NCBI RefSeq assembly: GCF_040412425.1
Contig: NC_089788.1
Coordinates: 61,935,220-61,999,219, forward strand
DNA length: 64,000 bases
From: Macrobrachium rosenbergii
Lineage: Eukaryota; Arthropoda; Malacostraca; Decapoda; Palaemonidae
Reading direction: 5' to 3'
Below are positions 52,877-64,000 of the stretch, in pieces. The notes under the pieces were generated by a model. The model did no database searches. It saw only the letters and a program-made list of their open reading frames with translations, and was not told where the DNA came from. Numbering within the stretch: position 1 is the stretch's first letter; every line of letters begins with the position of its first letter. The position numbers and the translations under genes are program-made.

Positions 52877-55440
52877 TAGAATGACCATTTATGGCAAATG
52901 AGAAAGAGAAGAAATAAACAAGTAAAAAAAAATAAATCATGAAACTGATAAATGTATGCCCACATGAACAGCAATATTAATAAGAGAAACTTTAGGCCAT
53001 GGTACATCATGATCGTCACTGTCAGGTTCTCATTTAACAGTTACATGTGTAGTGAGTTTTACCTCCCCCCCATCTGACTTGTGTTCTCCCTGCTTAAACC
53101 TTAAGGGACCGGCTAATTATATATCATGCAAACCCCTAGACTGGGCAGACTTTAAGGTTGGCCAGTTTAAGAAAAAACACATCAATGGAAGGCAGAAGAT
53201 ATGCAAATGCACATGGTGTAAGAAGAAAAATTGTAAAAAATTTTCCCTACCTTCCACGGGAAGTTAAAAGTGACTATTTACAACCCTGTGTGGGGCCTCT
53301 TTTACAAAACACTCGTAAATTTTACCAAGTTATGCATGTTCTAATAATTTGCTTTATTTTATATTTTGTAAAATTATAGTTACAGCTCACACAATATCAT
53401 AACAGATAAGAATTAAAATCAGTAACAAATTCTGAGTATATTTGTTGTAAAATATTTACATAAATTTACTGAAGTGATGGAAGCTCTTTCCTGCTCAATA
53501 TAGCCAAATAGTATGGTGCATAATAGTAATACTCATGAGGATTCCCATCCATCACCTGAAACCTGTTACAGTATAGATACTCATATGAGGATTCCTGTCC
53601 ATTAAAGGTTAAATGCCTCTGTTATTTTTAGTCATAAGATTGGTGCATATAGTAAATAGCAGGATTGACCAGTACAAATTCCCAGAAAGTCATTGAAGAT
53701 GGTCAGAGATGAAAAGTTAAACCCTGAAAGTTTGGGTAGCATGCTCACAGTACAGAGGAGAGCAGAGAGAACTAATTTCACTTCCAACCCCTTAAATGGA
53801 AAAGTTGATGTGTAAAAATATTCATGGTAATAATGATTTAGGACTTTTCCCATGCCCCATCTCATGATTTTCTGGGTCTTCTTGCTACTCTTTGTCCTGA
53901 AACTTCCATAAACCACACACTCTTCTAACAAACTGCTTGGTTTTCCACTACCATCTTATGCCCAAACAGCCTCAGTCTGTTTTCAAGCTTTGGACAACTT
54001 GCACATTTGTAATTTATATTGCCAGTACACATCAGCCTTGTTCAGTGTTATATGTAGTCACATCTGTTCAAGACCTCCATAATAAGGAACAATATACAAC
54101 ACTCACTTTTAGATTATCCACTGGGTAAAAGGAAAGGAATCATCATGAGTGATATAATGTACAAATAATTGAAAAACAATGTTTTCTTAGAAGAAATATT
54201 GTATATTACTGAGGACAAAGTGCAGTGAAAAGTTTGTAACATTTGTTTAGAATGCCTCTTAGTAACTCCCTCATTGTCAGTATTCACATATTGCATAAAT
54301 TCACTTACTTTGTTGGCTTTTCAGGCCTTTCTGTGACCCAGTCCCACTCCCATTCAGGTCTTATGGTCTTTCTTATGATTCAGTGTGGGAGCCGTGAGCC
54401 AAAGGTGTTTGGCATTCATTGGCAGTAACCCATCCACTACTGACTAGACCTTGTAGGTGCTGACTACACTCAGCTTCTTCAACATTTTGACTGGGATATT
54501 AGTAAAATTTGTGTTTTGGTGTTATTGTGACCAGTGCTTATTTGAAACTAATTTGTTAGTTGTTTGAGAACTGCTTCTTTATGAGCAAAGCTGTCAGTTC
54601 TCATATTTATCCAAGTTTTAGGACTGGCATTAATATATAAACCTTTCATCGCAAAGTTATGACCAAAACAACAGAAGAAATAAAGTTTCCCATTTTCTTA
54701 GAAATGGACTTAGTGAAGGTACCATCCTGGCCAAATTCATAATTTGACTGCTCTGCTAGAGGTTGTCACAGTCAAAAGACACTGATCCTTCAATAGTAGA
54801 AATTCCTGATACTTCTGTAGGTGGATAGGTTTTTTCATGTTTAATATTAAAGTCTCACAAGATCTCAGTTGTGCTTATTAGTCTGCTGTATCAAACATAA
54901 AACCTTGTCAATGCTAATAATAAAGGTTATATGTAGCTTAGTTTGATTGAGGCTCAGGAAGTGTAGTGTAAGGATCCTTGTCTGACAGCAACCTAGTCCT
55001 CAGATCTTCCAAGTGCAGCCGCCTTATTTTCAGGAAAGTGGAGTATTTTTGCACTTGTGCCCTTGGAGAACCCAAACCAATTCCTGAAGAATCTTTTGAC
55101 CAGATTATCTGACATGGCTCTTGCCCTTAAGTTCAAGAAGTGGAAAGTCCTTGATGACTGCACCCTCATCAAAGTCATTGCTTGTAAGATCAAGATACCC
55201 AATTTCTTTGATAGCATAGTTTCCCATGGACATTTTTAATAGACCATTCAGTTTTTACCTTACATAATAACCAAGTTATCACTAATTGCTTTATGATCTT
55301 ATTGTTGATTTGAGTTACAGCTAGCAGTGAAACTGATGCTTAGCAAGCTTTATCATGACCATTAGTATCTTTTTTCATCCCTGCTTTTGATATCTCTGTA
55401 GTTTTCTTGTCCCAAGTCTGCATAACACTATTTTATGTAT
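52877..55440. other. no confident feature
   Basis: AT-rich DNA with short ORFs. A stretch on the minus strand at about 54600-55240 looks like worn coding sequence (for example KLGILILQAMTLMRVQSSRT), but I could not assign a family. No phosphorylase kinase exon was recognised. Confidence 0.35.
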
Positions 55441-55470
55441 AATTAAGCATGTAATTTCTGAGCACAGAAT

Positions 55471-56003
55471 TCATGGAAAGATTAAAAAAGGCTCTTCAGG
55501 CAGTGGGAATGCTTAAAAATATTTGGAATAATAGCAATTTTTCTGTGCATACAAAAATCCAAATTTATAAAGTAATGGTTAGGAGTATTTTGATTTATGG
55601 GCATGAGTCATGGTACAGTACAGTGACTTCAGATAATGAATTCTTAGCATTTGAAAATAAGGCACTCAGAAGAATATTGGGAATTAATTGGAGGGATAGG
55701 ATATCAAATAACAGAATTAAAGAAGTAACGGGGCCGTAGCCAGTCAATTAGTGTTAGGTTCTCATGCTGGAAGTGGCTAGGCCATGTGTATAGAAAACAG
55801 GGAATAGTCGAGATACACTGGGGTGGGTTGCCCTTGGTAGAAGAGGTAGAGGTAGGCCAAAGGAGACGTGGTTAAGGACAATGAGGCGGGAAGCAGGGAG
55901 ACGGGTGTTGGGGAGATCTTGAGGAGTTAGCCCTGGAAGAATGTGGTGGTGTGAGTTCATCGAGGCCCTGTGCATCCCTGTGGGTGCCACAGGAAATGAT
56001 TGA
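55471..56003 (+). pseudogene. LINE 3' end (endonuclease-RT type) relic
   Basis: The frame at 55473 reads MERLKKALQAVGMLKNIWNN, TKIQIYKVMVRSILIYGHES and ALRRILGINWRDRISNNRIK. It then continues in other frames as a GRRGRGRPKETWLRTMRREA block and finally WCEFIEALCIPVGATGND, stop at 56001-56003. This is the C-terminal domain after the RT of RTE/CR1-like LINEs. (TGAT)n follows, a typical simple tail. Frameshifts near 55735 and 55900 show decay. Confidence 0.8.
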
Positions 56004-56009
56004 TTGATA

Positions 56010-56502
56010 TAATTCAGATTCAGACTTGTACATTAAATCCAGTATTTTAGCATGGTAAACATCATCTAGGAGGCTAGAGATGCTCTGCCTTAAAATCTTT
56101 TAAAGTTAATTAGTTCCTGTTACCAGCTATTAAATTCTGGTTAAATTACTAAGCAGCCTGATTCTGCAGTAAATACTCCTCTAGCCAGCCCCTCAAACCA
56201 TTTTACAGTCACTATTGTATGAGCACTCCATCCTTCTGACTTGGGTGATGAGCAGATAAGGCAGTACAGATCCACCAAAATGAAAACCCATCAGTGGCCA
56301 GGTTAGGTGCTGAGTTTGCCCCTTTTCAGTCACCTGTTCTAGGGGATCCCAGTTAAACTTCAAAATATTGAAAATACTTTTTTGTTCCCCAGACTTATAC
56401 ATCTTGAAAATACCTTTGCTCCAATCTTTCCAATATGCATTTCTTGCAAATACTTCTGCTCCCCAAGCAGCTGTGGCATTTGTGATTTATTAAGTATGGG
56501 AG
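56010..56502. other. no confident feature
   Basis: Unassigned DNA between the LINE end and the MITE. Confidence 0.4.
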
Positions 56503-56504
56503 TA

Positions 56505-57482
56505 CAGTTAAACCTCTTGATACTGATATCCTGTAGTCCAGGAACTCTGGTGGTTCGGCTTGATTTTGAAACAGCCACTATTATTCTTTTGAGCGGCCTG
56601 GAGGGCGCCGCCTTGTATTGTTTACAACTTCCTGACAGCAAAAATTTTCCATATCTCTTTTGCTTTTATGAAAATAATTGTTAGTAATGAAAATAAGTGA
56701 AGTCAACTTTACATGAATAAATATATTTTTCTAAAGATTCCATTTGAGAAGGCTCTACCAAGTCAAAACTTTTAATAAAAACATAAGACATTTGGCAACG
56801 TACGAATTCCTTACTCTTAGAATGCTTGAAAAACTTATAGGTGGTGTGGTTTTAATCATTCCTTTTATATAGCTGTATATTTACCCATTCGATATACCAC
56901 CCATGAGATCAGATGGTGCTAGAGGCATTGGCACAAGCATAAATCTTTATCTTTGCTAGAAAATGTTTCTCCCATTAGCAAAAGTCTACTAATCATTTTC
57001 CTCAGTAGATGGCGGTGTGCTTTGTTTACATTTTGACGGCGACGTTGAAATGCACTGAGTGATCGCTGAAATTCAGTTTTTATTTTTGTCATTTCATTGC
57101 CCACTACAATCAAAATAAAGGACGAAGAAACTAATACCGATAATTATGAAGATAGTAAATTTAGGAGATGAAAGTCACCAATAATATTCTGCAGATTCTG
57201 AGAAAAGTTAAGTACTGTAGTTGACTTACAGTTAGGCTGACTCAGGAATGTAGGCTAAATGTGTTAAATAAAGTACACTATTTTAAAGAAAATTATACAG
57301 TATGAAGTTATAAAATGATAAAGTGAAAATATATAAGTAAAAATGATAAAAAGTAGTGTCAGAACTTAGCCAAGTAGTAGGCTTTAGTCTGACATTTTTA
57401 AGAGATTTATTCTCTATTACGGGATTTTCTTGGTCCGGCAGTGGCCTGGTCCCAAAGTTCCCAGATTTAAGAGGTTGGACTG
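56505..57482. mobile_element. TIR MITE, CAGTYMAACCTCTT family, 978 bp
   Basis: The left end CAGTTAAACCTCTTGATA matches the reverse complement of the right end (TTTAAGAGGTTGGACTG on the + strand). TA lies at the left border (56503-56504); the right shows TT, one change from TA. The second, inner words (GTCCAGGAAC and GTTCCCAGAT) are also roughly complementary. The CAGTxxAACCTC start is like Tigger/pogo ends. No transposase was recovered. Confidence 0.65.
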
Positions 57483-57716
57483 TTCTCTTTAGTCAGGGGT
57501 ACTTGCATTAAAAGAAGGCTCATTACTTCTTTCCTCCGTTATTGACTAAACGCAAGGCTTAAAATCTGACTGTACCAGTCAGCGTAGCATAACAAATTAA
57601 AAGGTTTGTATCATTACAAATTAATTTTGAATATTTTATTTTACTTATTATGTTATCATTAGGTATTTTTATTACAGGTTAAGTATGTTGTCATTCATTT
57701 TAATTTGAAAATGTTC

Positions 57717-57718
<2 letters not shown>

Positions 57719-57773
<55 letters not shown>

Positions 57774-57790
57774 GTTATTTATTATTATTG
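57719..57790. repeat. (TTA)n microsatellite
   Basis: About 20 ATT units with a GTTATTT interruption near the end. Confidence 0.95.
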
Positions 57791-57799
57791 ATATTGGAT

Positions 57800-60700
57800 A
57801 AAGCAAAGCCCATTGTTTAGATGATTTCAGTAGCCTTGTCTCACACATCCTTAGACTTTCAGGATACATTTATCCAATTTATATCGTTGGCAGTGAACTG
57901 TGCTTTGGAGACCTATGCTTCTTATATATGTACCAATATTCTCCTTCCTCCTCTCCATATAGATACTGCTTAATGAATCTGGGTCTGAAGACTCCTATAT
58001 ATTGTTGTTAGGCATAATCGTACCTTTAGAAGTTTTGCTTAAATTGAATGGAACCTACTTAAGAGTATACATTTGTCTTGTGAGAGTTTAAGAAAGTCTT
58101 TGCTTTTGAAAGGGAAGGGATTTGGAGAAAAGGACAATGGCACACTGAGGGGCTATTAATCAGAAGGGCAAGGAAAGTGTACTTGCAACAGATTATTGAC
58201 AGGAACACTATTTAATGGACCCTCAAGGTACTCTGGCACCCCAAAATAATGGACACTTCAGGGTATAGCCTCCAAATAAGTAACGAAATCCATTAAATAA
58301 CAAATGACTTAAGTCTGGTAGTATAGGGTACCTTGTACCTCAGAGTCAATAGTGCAATCATGTGAAAATCTCATTCATTTTTTACCCTCTCTTGCCATAT
58401 AGTATTATTTCATTGTAATTTTGGAGGAGGGTCTTGATGCTGTTTATCTCGGTAAGAAACACAACAATACAGGTAGAAACAATAAAAATAAAAAAAATTG
58501 CTGGTGCACTACATGTGAATGTGTGTGTGCATTTTTTTCTGCTGATTTTACGCTGCATTTTGGTATAACCACATTAAATATTTGATTAACATTTCTTCCA
58601 AATATTCATTTGTGTTTACTGGGCTTACTGAAGATGTATTTTAGCAATATGTTGGCAGTTGTATATCATTGGTTGAAACTTTGGGTAAATATGTAATACA
58701 GTATATTTACTGATATTACACTAAAATATTCATCACATATTTTGAGGGGTTATTAACTCTGAAAATTTGGAGTAGATAAGGATATGCAGCAGAAGAGGGA
58801 TGAAGAAAGAAGCTTAATTTAATTGTAATAGACAGATGAACTTTTGAACCTTTATTTGTAAATTGAGTGATTTTCATTATAATAATGATAGCTTATATAC
58901 TGTCATCTGTACTTTAGTGAAAATCTTTAAATTTACACAAATTTTTTTTCTATTTACGCCCATTTTTCTCATTTTGTTATACTCCAAGTTATGATAAGTC
59001 AAGTAACCCTTCATTTAATGTCATTAATGTAATTGCATATCAGTAAGTATAGTGTATTGTATATTTACTGACTAACAGAAGCTGACCCATGCAGACATAA
59101 AATCTATATGACCCAGGTTCATTAGGCGATGGTTTTGTGGAAAGGGGGAAATGAATATTGGTATTGAATATGCATACAAAGCAAGCATCTCCTAAGCACA
59201 GTTTTTTATCACCTTAGAGAATACGTGTAGGATTAATTTTTTCCCAAAGTCAGAGAATACATCAAACAATACAGACAAGTCATCAGTCATACTTTTTTTT
59301 TATTACCATGGATAATGCATTGATAAGGTCAGTTCCACTGTTATTATTATTATTATTAGGAAATAAAAACTCAGTTATTCATATTTGTAAGAATGTATGA
59401 ATTAATATTTTTAAGTGGCTGCTTTCATGCTATGACCAGGATGAAGTTCCTAGAATTTGAGATGATTATGTACTGTATATTCAAGTGTATAAGATGAATA
59501 ATTGTTAACAAGGTTTATTTCTTTCTTCACAAGGACGAAGGTCTTCTCTGTTTATTACCCTAGGTATCTAAGTATTACTATTTTGTAAGCTCGCTTTGCT
59601 TCATTTAGCGTAATTCATGCATTGCTTTGTGTGGGGTTTCTAAGAGGCCCAGTATTATAACGCTGGTTACCTTTTCTTTAACAGTGTGTCACAATCTTCA
59701 TGTAAATATATTTAGGTATTGTGTTACCAGTGTATGCCTTTCAGAAAGATTTCCAGGCATTATTCTTTCTTGTAATGTGTGTGGTTATATGATTGTAGAT
59801 TGGGACAATTGCCAGCTGAAACAAACAGCTTTAAAGCTTGTTGTTTGAGGGCTGTAGGAGTGCTTCTATGTGTGTACTGACTTTCACTATGTTGATAAAT
59901 TTGGGTAGTGCTGCAGCTCTGCAAGTGGGAGCTGCTAAATCATAAAGAAACCTTTTATTCTTTGTAAATTTTCTTTATCAGTAAGGATTTAATTACTGAA
60001 GTATGGTGGGTTATCCAAAAGCTAAATATTATAGATACCCTTAGCTGGGAAGACTACTGTGCCGTTGAAAATAAGCAAACTTTTTGTGGTAAGTGCTGTA
60101 CATCTGAGGAAGAAAGGGGGTGTATAAAAGATCAAATGCTTAAATTTCACACCTTTTACTTGAATGAAGTCTATCAACTTCAATTTATTTTATTACTGCA
60201 AAACAAAATGGAAAAGTTTATACAATAATGGCCCTTGCGGATTTGTTCCACATGAATAGGGTTCATTTGCTGAATGATAATAATTGTTAGAGTACTGAGT
60301 ATTGAAGACATTTATACCACAAATAGAAAGTTATAGGTAATAGGTTATTAATACTTTATAGTTTTTTATATTATCATAATTATTGCAATTTTTCCATTGT
60401 TTCATTCCTACAGTCACTAATATTTCCAGCCTCTGCCCCACTGTTGTAGATCTCACAATATATCATTAACCATTCAGTATCTCAGTCATTATTTAATATC
60501 TTAGGCCACAGTTATTGTGTTATTTTTGTGTCATTAATAAAAGGTTATAGCATTAGATATGGGATATCTTGAGGTAGCATTTATCAGTTTGCTGTTGCTG
60601 CTGTTGTAGGCTGTGTGCATTTTTTTTAATAAAAGAGGGAAGTAAATTTTAGTGGTTTTTTGTAATTATGATGTAATGCTGTTTTTTTATATCTCTTAAT

Positions 60701-62000
60701 TACCCATTAATTTCATGTTTGCATTTTTATTTCTGATGAGAAAGTATTAAGGCCAACAAATTAGATTATTTGTGTGTGGGTATGGCTTGTAGCCGAGGTT
60801 TCGTAGTGCTGTGAGCAAGATTAACATATCTAGTATTTGTAGTGTGTCAGTTGGTAGGTTGATGTGTTTGTCATTAATATTAACAAAGCATTTTTTGTCC
60901 TTTAGTTAGTGTTCTTGTGAAACTGCATTGAAAGTAGCTGTAGAATAGTTGCTGTGATTGACAAGTAAAGATTTGTCTAAATTTTTTACTCCCCTTATAC
61001 TTTACAATTGCAAAATTCCTCAGATATTTCAGAGATGGAGTAGAAGGTACTTGTAATATTACAAATGAGTTTAGTTGGTTTTTTGTCTTGTGCCACTTTC
61101 AGATACTCATGACGAATTTTTAATGTTACAGAATGCTGGATGCTTCCTTTATTTTACATAAATTGTTGAGTGTTATGTGAGGTTGTTGATGCAGAATACA
61201 GATTGATGGAATTTTGAAAATATGTGGGGCCTTGTTAGCCAACTTTTGCAACATTCTTATTTTTGTTATAATGTTTTATCTTAGTTTTGGTTGGACATTG
61301 GATTATAGTAGTGTACATACTGATTTGTGAAAGGATTAATCAGTGGGTATAAGAACTAGATTTTAATTATTTTATGTTGTATGACCTTTGGCTAAAGGGA
61401 ACTATTTGTTTAGTGCAAATTGCATTCTGTTTCTGTAATTGTTTATTGCCCTTGTGGCTCAGTGAGTTGAAGTTTCATCATTCTTCACAAAGAATGAATG
61501 CATTTAATTTTCGGGTGTGATATGATCATTTGGAGACACCTGAGTAGTTGTAATGTGCTCGCAGTTCACCCATTGATGCTGCAGCATGAAATCAGATTTT
61601 TATCCCCTATGATTTAAAGCCATGGTTCATTAGTACTATGTATGTATCTTTTTAATGCCTTGGTGAAGAGTTTTGGATGATTTTGAACTTCTTGTTTGAG
61701 ATTATTTCAATAAATATAGGTGAAACATACATTTTAGCATAATGCAAAGGGTATTTTGCATTGATGATTGGAGTACTTGAACTCTCAGCTTTTGGACATA
61801 CTAGAGCAGTCATTGTCCATATTTGTGCCTAGGTAAGTGGCCTTTATAATTTGAAAGAAGACTGGGACCCTGTTAAAGCTGAAAAAATTGAGGTGGTAAT
61901 ATCCCTAGTGTTGAGGAAGCCAACACTAGCCAGTCTTATAAGTATACATGGAGCCTTATGCCAAAGCTCTGGGCCCATGAAGGAACTGGAGCCAAGACTT
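57800..62000. other. no confident feature
   Basis: AT-rich DNA. The part near 58210-58460 weakly resembles the MITE at 7966-8497. No exon could be identified. Confidence 0.4.
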
Positions 62001-64000
62001 TAGTGAAAACCAAAATCCAGATAACAGCTATACCAATTCATTTAAGCATGCATCCTCCAGGTCAGTCAAACTAATCCTACACTATCCATCTGGAAAAGGC
62101 ATAGGGGTCTACAAAACGATGGCTATAGAAACCCCATTAGTCACTTGTTTGTCCATTATGAACCTCACCTCACAGGCACAAAACTTTGAGTTCCAGATAA
62201 ACAACTGGCCACGATGTTAGGGGATTGCAGCTTGTCTCCATAAAAAGCATGCAGAAGCCTTTTTGCAAGGCTTTGTTCCAGTCTCTGCTACAAACTCCAG
62301 TACTTGTGGAGATGAGCCCCATCTGGGGTTGGATGGTACTATGAGTGAAAGTTGGCCTTATCTTCTGTGGGAACTTGCTGGAGACTTGGAGATGGCCCCA
62401 TTACCAATGACCTCAAGAAAGGGTAGCTGCTATCCTCATCAGGTTGATGCCATGGAATGGCTAGTAGGCAAGGAACAGATGGAGGTAGGTTTGCAAGATT
62501 ACAATGTCTTGGCAGCAAGTGCATGGCAGAAAGACAATATGGCAGGAGCGTGAGAGTATGATTTCTTGACATTGATATCACTGGCACTGAGCACACTGCT
62601 GGAGGCTGGGTCATAACTGGAAGCAAAAGGGTGCCAGTGAAGAGATGCTTTGTCTGCAACACAGCTGGAGATTAAAGCCTAGTCAAAAAACCAAAGTCAC
62701 ACCAGAGGCAGGAGCTAGATAAGAAGTAGGCGAAATGCTGGTGGTAGAAGGTTGTCCAGGAGATGACAGGCAACCAGAGGACGGACTGATGCCAGAAAAA
62801 CAACTGGAGTCCCAAAAAAAAAAAAAAAGATGTGGAGATGAAAGCTAGCAGAGCACAGGCCAGCAACTTGATCCTCTTCCTGGTTGGAGACAAAGGAAAG
62901 AGTGCCACAATGGAAACTGCAAACAACTCAAAGGCCAGAGAGGCACATCATCTTTTGACGTACTAGATTATTTCTTGTAACATTATATGCTAAAGTAGAA
63001 ATTAAATTGAGTAGGAGACCAGTTTAGATATTCAGTTGAATTGGAGACCAATTTTGACAAATCGTTTAACCCCTAGGGGGCATCTGTCAAAATGACACAA
63101 AACTTAGCTTACTGGCCAAAACAAATACAGCTACACAAAGGGCATAATGGTCATACAATTACAGAACGCAAGCAAGGTGCAAAAATAGAGAATGTTTTAC
63201 AGAATAATCTTGTAGAACACATTTTCTGGCAAACCAAAAAGCAAAAAGCAAAGCACAAAAATATTTACAAGAAGGTGAAGTTTAAGATAGAAACAAAACA
63301 GTACATGAAAGTACACAAAGTAAAAGTTGCTGCAACAATGTGAATAATTAAAGTGAGACAAGGAGGCCACTTACATCACCAAAACTTAGGGAAACAATAG
63401 CTAATTTTACATATTAGATTACTTAAATATCCGTTAAACCAGACATGATTAAGACTTTAATAGAGAAAAAACAAGAAAAAATTATAAATCCAAACCCTGA
63501 ACCTTTAGTTAAACACTTAGAAGAAATAATTTGAAAACTGCATGGAAACTTAAACTAGCAGGCTACTGGCTACAAGTAAATGTCAATACCTCACCAGGAA
63601 AAGCAAAGAAAAACACTTAAAAAATACATATTTTTTTGGTGCACATTGGAAATATAAAATTGCTTTAAACCTTAGAGTGTACAGTTGTGACAGAAATTTC
63701 ATAGTAGTGAGTCTTGGTTTAGTCAGAGAAGGTGAGAAAGAAAACATGAAATTGCAGAAAGAGAAAAGTCCCTGGTATTGTAATAGAGGGTCAGGAAGGA
63801 AAAATGAAGAGATTTGTCCATATGGGGGACAATTTGTTGCATGTGCAAGTGTGATGCTGATGTCAAGTTACAGTGAAGGATGGCTTCACTAACAAGATAC
63901 ATCTTGATAACAGCAATGGGAAAAACTTGTAATCCTTTTGTCCTAGCTGCCTTTGGTCTTCAAGATAAGGCTACTTGGGTTCTGTTGGTAATAGATATGA
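62001..64000. other. no confident feature; one TTAA/CCCC end
   Basis: A GC-richer stretch (62000-62900) carries short ORFs without recognised domains. At 63067 the words TTAACCCCTAGGGGGCA look like one end of a TTAA-type element, but I see no partner end in the window. Confidence 0.3.

Noticed and set aside
54330..54427. Acceptor-like TTGGCTTTTCAG with an open frame LSVTQSHSHSGL... as next kinase exon
   Set aside because: Phase would fit but the frame runs to a stop without a donor and does not look like the family.
61450..61540. tRNA-like A box (GTGGCTCAGTGAG)
   Set aside because: No convincing B box and no cloverleaf.

Overview
The window is nuclear DNA of an invertebrate, most likely a decapod crustacean. 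I infer this from an AT-rich, intron-rich gene, very many (TTA/ATT)n microsatellites, and a mix of Penelope-like, DIRS-like, R4/Dong-like LINE and TIR/MITE elements. The species cannot be fixed from the sequence alone.

One cellular gene is supported. It is the middle part of a phosphorylase b kinase regulatory subunit on the + strand; the match is best to the arthropod beta-type (PHKB), with alpha-type as the alternative. Nine exons can be placed to the base with GT/AG borders and compatible phases: 1306-1479, 3270-3483, 3876-3985, 9360-9507 (4a), 26039-26186 (4b), 28692-28764, 36081-36172, 39135-39225 and 41800-41897. Exons 4a and 4b are homologous to each other, both 148 nt and both phase 0 to 1. 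They are therefore a mutually exclusive cassette pair, about 16.5 kb apart. Using both or neither gives an early stop codon. Exons before 1306 and after 41897 were not found, so both ends of the gene lie outside the window or in short exons I could not recognise.

Almost everything else is transposable-element DNA lying in the introns or downstream. In order: a Helitron-type helicase fragment in a tandem-repeat block (about 1.9-2.8 kb); a decayed jerky/Tigger transposase (4.7-5.95 kb); a TA-flanked MITE (7.97-8.50 kb); a Penelope-like fragment (10.75-11.13 kb); a CAGGCAGTCC-type MITE (11.34-11.61 kb); a Penelope-like copy with inverted (ATT)n ends and a nested MITE (17.2-19.1 kb); a complete-length but dead DIRS element with inverted termini and an internal complementary region (20.15-25.79 kb); a minisatellite (28.3 kb); a 2 kb TTAA-flanked MITE with an internal satellite (28.96-30.93 kb); DIRS relics (33.2-34.1, 37.2 and 40.4 kb); and a LINE 3' end (39.7-40.0 kb).

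Downstream of the last exon are a nearly full R4/Dong-like LINE on the minus strand (43.16-46.12 kb) set in TTA repeats, a Penelope-like copy inside a ~0.69 kb inverted repeat (46.19-48.33 kb), a strange duplicated and interrupted block (48.56-49.54 kb), a DIRS recombinase relic (50.5-51.8 kb), another TTAA MITE (51.9-52.87 kb), a LINE 3' end (55.47-56.00 kb) and a TA-flanked MITE (56.5-57.5 kb). From 57.8 to 64 kb I see mostly unassigned AT-rich DNA.

The strongest biological signals are the mutually exclusive exon pair in a glycogen-metabolism regulator, and two LINE copies whose 5' sides both abut (ATT)n tracts next to Penelope-like ends.
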